From NCBI GenBank assembly GCA_002435385.1, contig DJMN01000063.1, forward strand, positions 1-20,403: DNA of 20,403 bases, read 5' to 3'. Source of the stretch: Patescibacteria group bacterium UBA6489 (GTDB taxonomy: Bacteria; Patescibacteriota; Gracilibacteria; BD1-5; UBA6164). The notes under the pieces were generated by a model, which saw nothing but the letters and a program-made list of their open reading frames with translations, did not search any database and was not told the origin of the DNA. Below, in pieces: positions 17,500 through 20,403 of this stretch (the stretch's first letter is position 1; every line of letters begins with the position of its first letter). The position numbers and the translations under genes were made by a program.

Positions 17500-20172
17500 A
17501 TGAACAACCTAATCTTAAACTTCAAAAACATAACAAAAAAAGACCTACCACTAGTAGGTTGAAAATGAGCAAACCTATGAGAAATGACAAATGCCTGATT
17601 TCCCATCCCACAAGGATTCTGTATAACCATAGAAGCCTATAAAACATTCATTTCACAAACAAACGAAATAGAAAAACTATTATCAACACTTGAAAAAATA
17701 CCTACTCAAAACACAGAAGAAATAAAAAACATTTCCCAAAAAATCCGTAAAACAATAAAATCACACACCATACAAGACTCTATAAAACAACAAATACTAA
17801 AAACACGGAAAGAAATCTGAACACAAAAAACATATGCAATCAGATCATCAGCAACAGCAGAAGACCTACCCTCAGCATCATTCGCAGGACAACAAGATAC
17901 ATTCCTAAACATAATCTGAGAAGAAAAACTACTAAAAAGCATAAAAAACTGCTGGGCATCACTCTTTACAGATAGGGCAGTACTATACCGTAATCAAAAC
18001 AATTTTTCACACAGAACAGTATTTATATCTGTAGTAATCCAAGAGATGATAAACTCAGAAATCTCAGGAATTATGTTTACAGCAGATCCCATAACAAGCA
18101 AAAGAAAAACTACATACATAACCTCTAGTTACGGATTATGAGAAGCACTAGTTTCATGAATAGTATCACCAGACTCATTTAAAGTATTTGACTGAAAAAT
18201 CACAGAAAAAAATCTTTCAAAAAAAGAGATTCAAATCATCTCAGACAAAAACTGATGAACAAAACAAACAAAAATTCCAGAAGAAAAACAACTCACACAA
18301 TCACTCTCAGATAAACAAATCTTAAAACTCGCACAAATATGAGAAAAAATAGAAAAACACTACAACCTAGAACAAGATATAGAATGGTGCTATGCAGATA
18401 ACAAATTCTACATAGTCCAAACTCGCCCAATCACAACACTCTATCCACTTCCAGAAAACATAACTCCATGACTTCATCTTTATGGCTCAATCTGACACGT
18501 ACAAATGATGACAGAAGCAATGAAACCACTATGACTCTCAATGTTTCTCAACTTTTCAAATTATGTAGAAAAATTCTTTGAAATGAAAACTCCTTTCATA
18601 TCAAGTGCCTGATCTAGAATCTACATAGATTTAATACATTTACTAAAGTACAAAGTGTTTAAAAATCACCTTTTAAAATTCCTAGAAGTAACAGATACCA
18701 ACATCGCAAAAATAGTAAAAACCTTCTTAGAAACAGAACAATTCAAAAAAATAAAGCTAAAAAACATCTCATTTAGAAAAAAAAGAAAACTCTTTATATT
18801 CTGACTCTGAATATGTAGTAAGTTCTTCTTTTCAAAATTTGATAATATTTTCAATCCAATAAACAACAGCATCAAAGAAATAATAAAAGAAACAAAAGAA
18901 GAACTAGAAAACACACCAAGAAATCAAAAAATCCAAAAAATAAAATCCATTGTTCCAAAATTCCCAAAATTCGTCTTCAAAACAAAAATTATAAACCATA
19001 TGCCACTAGCCATATGATCATACAAAATACTATGACACCTCAGTAAAAAATGGCTTTGAGATATAAAAGAAATAGATGCCATATGAAAAGCACCAGAATG
19101 AAACATAACAACAGCCATGTCACTTGATTTATGAGACCTAGCAGACCTAATCAGAGAAAAAACAGAAATAGTAAAATATTTTGAAACATTTAAAAAAGAT
19201 AACACTATTTTTCAAGAAAAAGAAGCTACAAAATTTTGGAAATGATTAGAAGGAATAGATAAGTGAAAAGAAATAATAAAACCACTTGAAAACTTCTTTG
19301 AAAAATACGGAATGAGATGTACAAACGAAATAGATCTAACACACCCAAGATGGAAAGAACAACCAACACAAGTAATAACCCTAATCCTAAACAATGTAAA
19401 AAATTTCAAAAAATGACAACACAGGGAAGAGTTTATTACTCTAAAAAAAGACTCAGAAAAAGCAGTAGAACAATTCTTAACCAGAATCAAAAAAACTAAA
19501 TTCTGATTTTTAAAATCCATACTTCTAAAAAGAATAATTTTTGTATATCGTAAAAATATCTGAATCAGAGAACACCCAAAATACTTTATTATTAATATGT
19601 TTGGAGTCATAAAAGATACCATCATATCAGAAGCAAAAGAACTAATAAAAGAATGAATCCTAAAAAACACAGAAGACCTTTACTACTTCACACTAGATGA
19701 AATAGATCAAATCATACAAAAAAGAACCATAGACTCAAAACTACTAAAACAAAGAAAAATAAAATATAACCAAGATAAAAAACTAAAACCACCTCGCATT
19801 TTCACAGAAATGTGAGAAATCCTAATACCTAAACCAGATAAAGACTTACCAGAATGAATTATCATCTGAACCCCAGCCTCATCATGAACAGTTATTTGAA
19901 CAGCAAGAGTTATAAAAAAACTAGAAGAAGCAAACCTAAAAAAATGAGAAATCCTAGTTACAGCCTATACAGACCCAGCCTGGACAACACTCTTTTGAAT
20001 AGCATCAGCAGTTATCACAGAAGTCTGATGACAACTCACACACTGAGCCGTTGTAGCTCGTGAATATGGAATCCCAGCAGTAGTATGAGTAGATAACGCT
20101 ACGACCCTTATAAAAGACTGAGATAAAATTAAAGTTAACTGAGATGAAGGATATATAGAGATTTTATCTTAG
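17500..20172 (+). CDS. PEP-utilising enzyme, rifampicin phosphotransferase-like
   Basis: An 890-residue three-domain enzyme. The N-terminal ATP-grasp domain starts VGGKGANLGEM and has RSSATAEDLPSASFAGQQ (R115 onward), GIMFTADP, and EWCYADNKFYIVQTRPI. The central domain (about 330-800) begins GSIGHVQMMTEAMKPLG and includes RIYIDL, fitting the substrate-binding part of rifampicin phosphotransferases. The C-terminal swivelling His domain begins GTPASSGTVIGTARV and carries the phosphohistidine in LTHGAVVAREYGIPAVVGV, His848. Length and domain order match Rph (ATP, antibiotic, AMP plus phosphate) and related PEP synthases. The LTHGAVVAREYG form favours Rph, but the true substrate is not shown and could be another molecule. 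It has its own strong promoter and starts at the first ATG. Confidence 0.82.
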
Positions 20173-20403
20173 AAATATTATTACAATAATAAAAGAATTC
20201 ATTCTACTTTAAAATAGACCTTCAGATAAATTTCTTCCTTTTGCAAAGGTAAGGTGAATTGTGAAGCAAGAGAGGATACCCTGGGGTAAAGTACCGAGGA
20301 ACGAGGGGATGGATTCATACCATAGCACACAAAAAAAAGAGTGACAAACATAAATATTCATCACTCTTCTGTTATATAGTATGGGAGTGTGCATTAAAGT
20401 GTG
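20173..20403. other. Gene-free right end with hairpins
   Basis: No supported gene. It holds an imperfect palindrome CTTCCTTTTGC / AAAGGTAAG (20234-20253) of a kind widespread between bacterial genes, a G-rich stretch 20270-20312, and the inverted repeat at 20337-20368. A minus-strand frame at 20209-20394 has no recognisable features and was not called. Confidence 0.5.
20337..20368. repeat. Nested inverted repeat
   Basis: AAGAGTGA (20337-20344) and TCACTCTT (20361-20368) are exact arms with a 16-nt spacer. Outside them GCACAC (20325-20330) and GTGTGC (20387-20392) also form an inverted pair. It may be a terminator for the upstream gene, but the long loop and lack of a clear T tract make this weak. 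Confidence 0.45.

Noticed and set aside
19212..19670. Minus-strand 152-residue frame
   Set aside because: It lies antisense to the rifampicin phosphotransferase-like gene, which has clear family motifs throughout.
20209..20394. Minus-strand 61-residue frame at the right end
   Set aside because: No domain and Cys/Pro-rich odd composition; it crosses intergenic repeats, so it is probably non-coding.

Overview
This window comes from a low-GC bacterium that reads UGA as glycine (translation table 25). That points to Absconditabacteria (SR1), Gracilibacteria (BD1-5) or a close relative in the Candidate Phyla Radiation. In-frame TGA falls exactly where glycine is invariant: the HsdM SAM-binding motif DPACGSGG, the HsdR and HamB Walker A loops, the HamB GRAGR motif, the TyrS FGTDPTG/HLGH block and the nucleophile elbow GHSLG. 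Tryptophan is written TGG. All genes below were read with TGA as Gly and TAA/TAG as stops. No gene has a clear Shine-Dalgarno sequence.

Layout. Left part (1-4200), housekeeping: tyrosyl-tRNA synthetase on the minus strand, an intergenic stretch with RNA-like structure, a tmRNA gene with its promoter and terminator, a CYTH-domain protein, a DUF2202 ferritin-like lipoprotein, and a minus-strand cold-shock protein. Centre (4150-14284), a defence island in one direction: hsdM, dinD, hsdS, hamA, hamB, hsdR. It is a complete type I restriction-modification system with a DinD-like gene and a complete two-gene Hachiman system (HamA DUF1837 nuclease, HamB helicase) lying inside the operon between hsdS and hsdR. 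Near-identical palindromic elements sit in frame inside both hsdM and hsdR, each adding a short NVGT-x-LKPVPT peptide.

Next (14285-16163) is a RhuM-Fic protein preceded by four palindromes sharing a TGCA-(5 nt)-TGCA plan, with a fifth inside its coding sequence. These look like operators for autoregulation. An RBBP9/YdeN-like serine hydrolase follows 3 bp downstream.

Right part (16164-20403): a small two-helix membrane protein, a convergent 178-residue protein of unknown function, and a long PEP-utilising enzyme most like rifampicin phosphotransferase. A gene-free end carries inverted repeats.

How the genes work together (inference). HsdM and HsdS should modify host DNA at a sequence set by HsdS, and HsdR cuts unmodified DNA. 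HamA-HamB would form a second layer that responds to abnormal DNA. RhuM-Fic may be a regulated AMPylating toxin or regulator. The best leads for follow-up are Hachiman nested in a recoded type I operon, the matching in-frame palindromes in two subunits of that operon, the operator-like array around rhuM-fic, and the long tmRNA tag.
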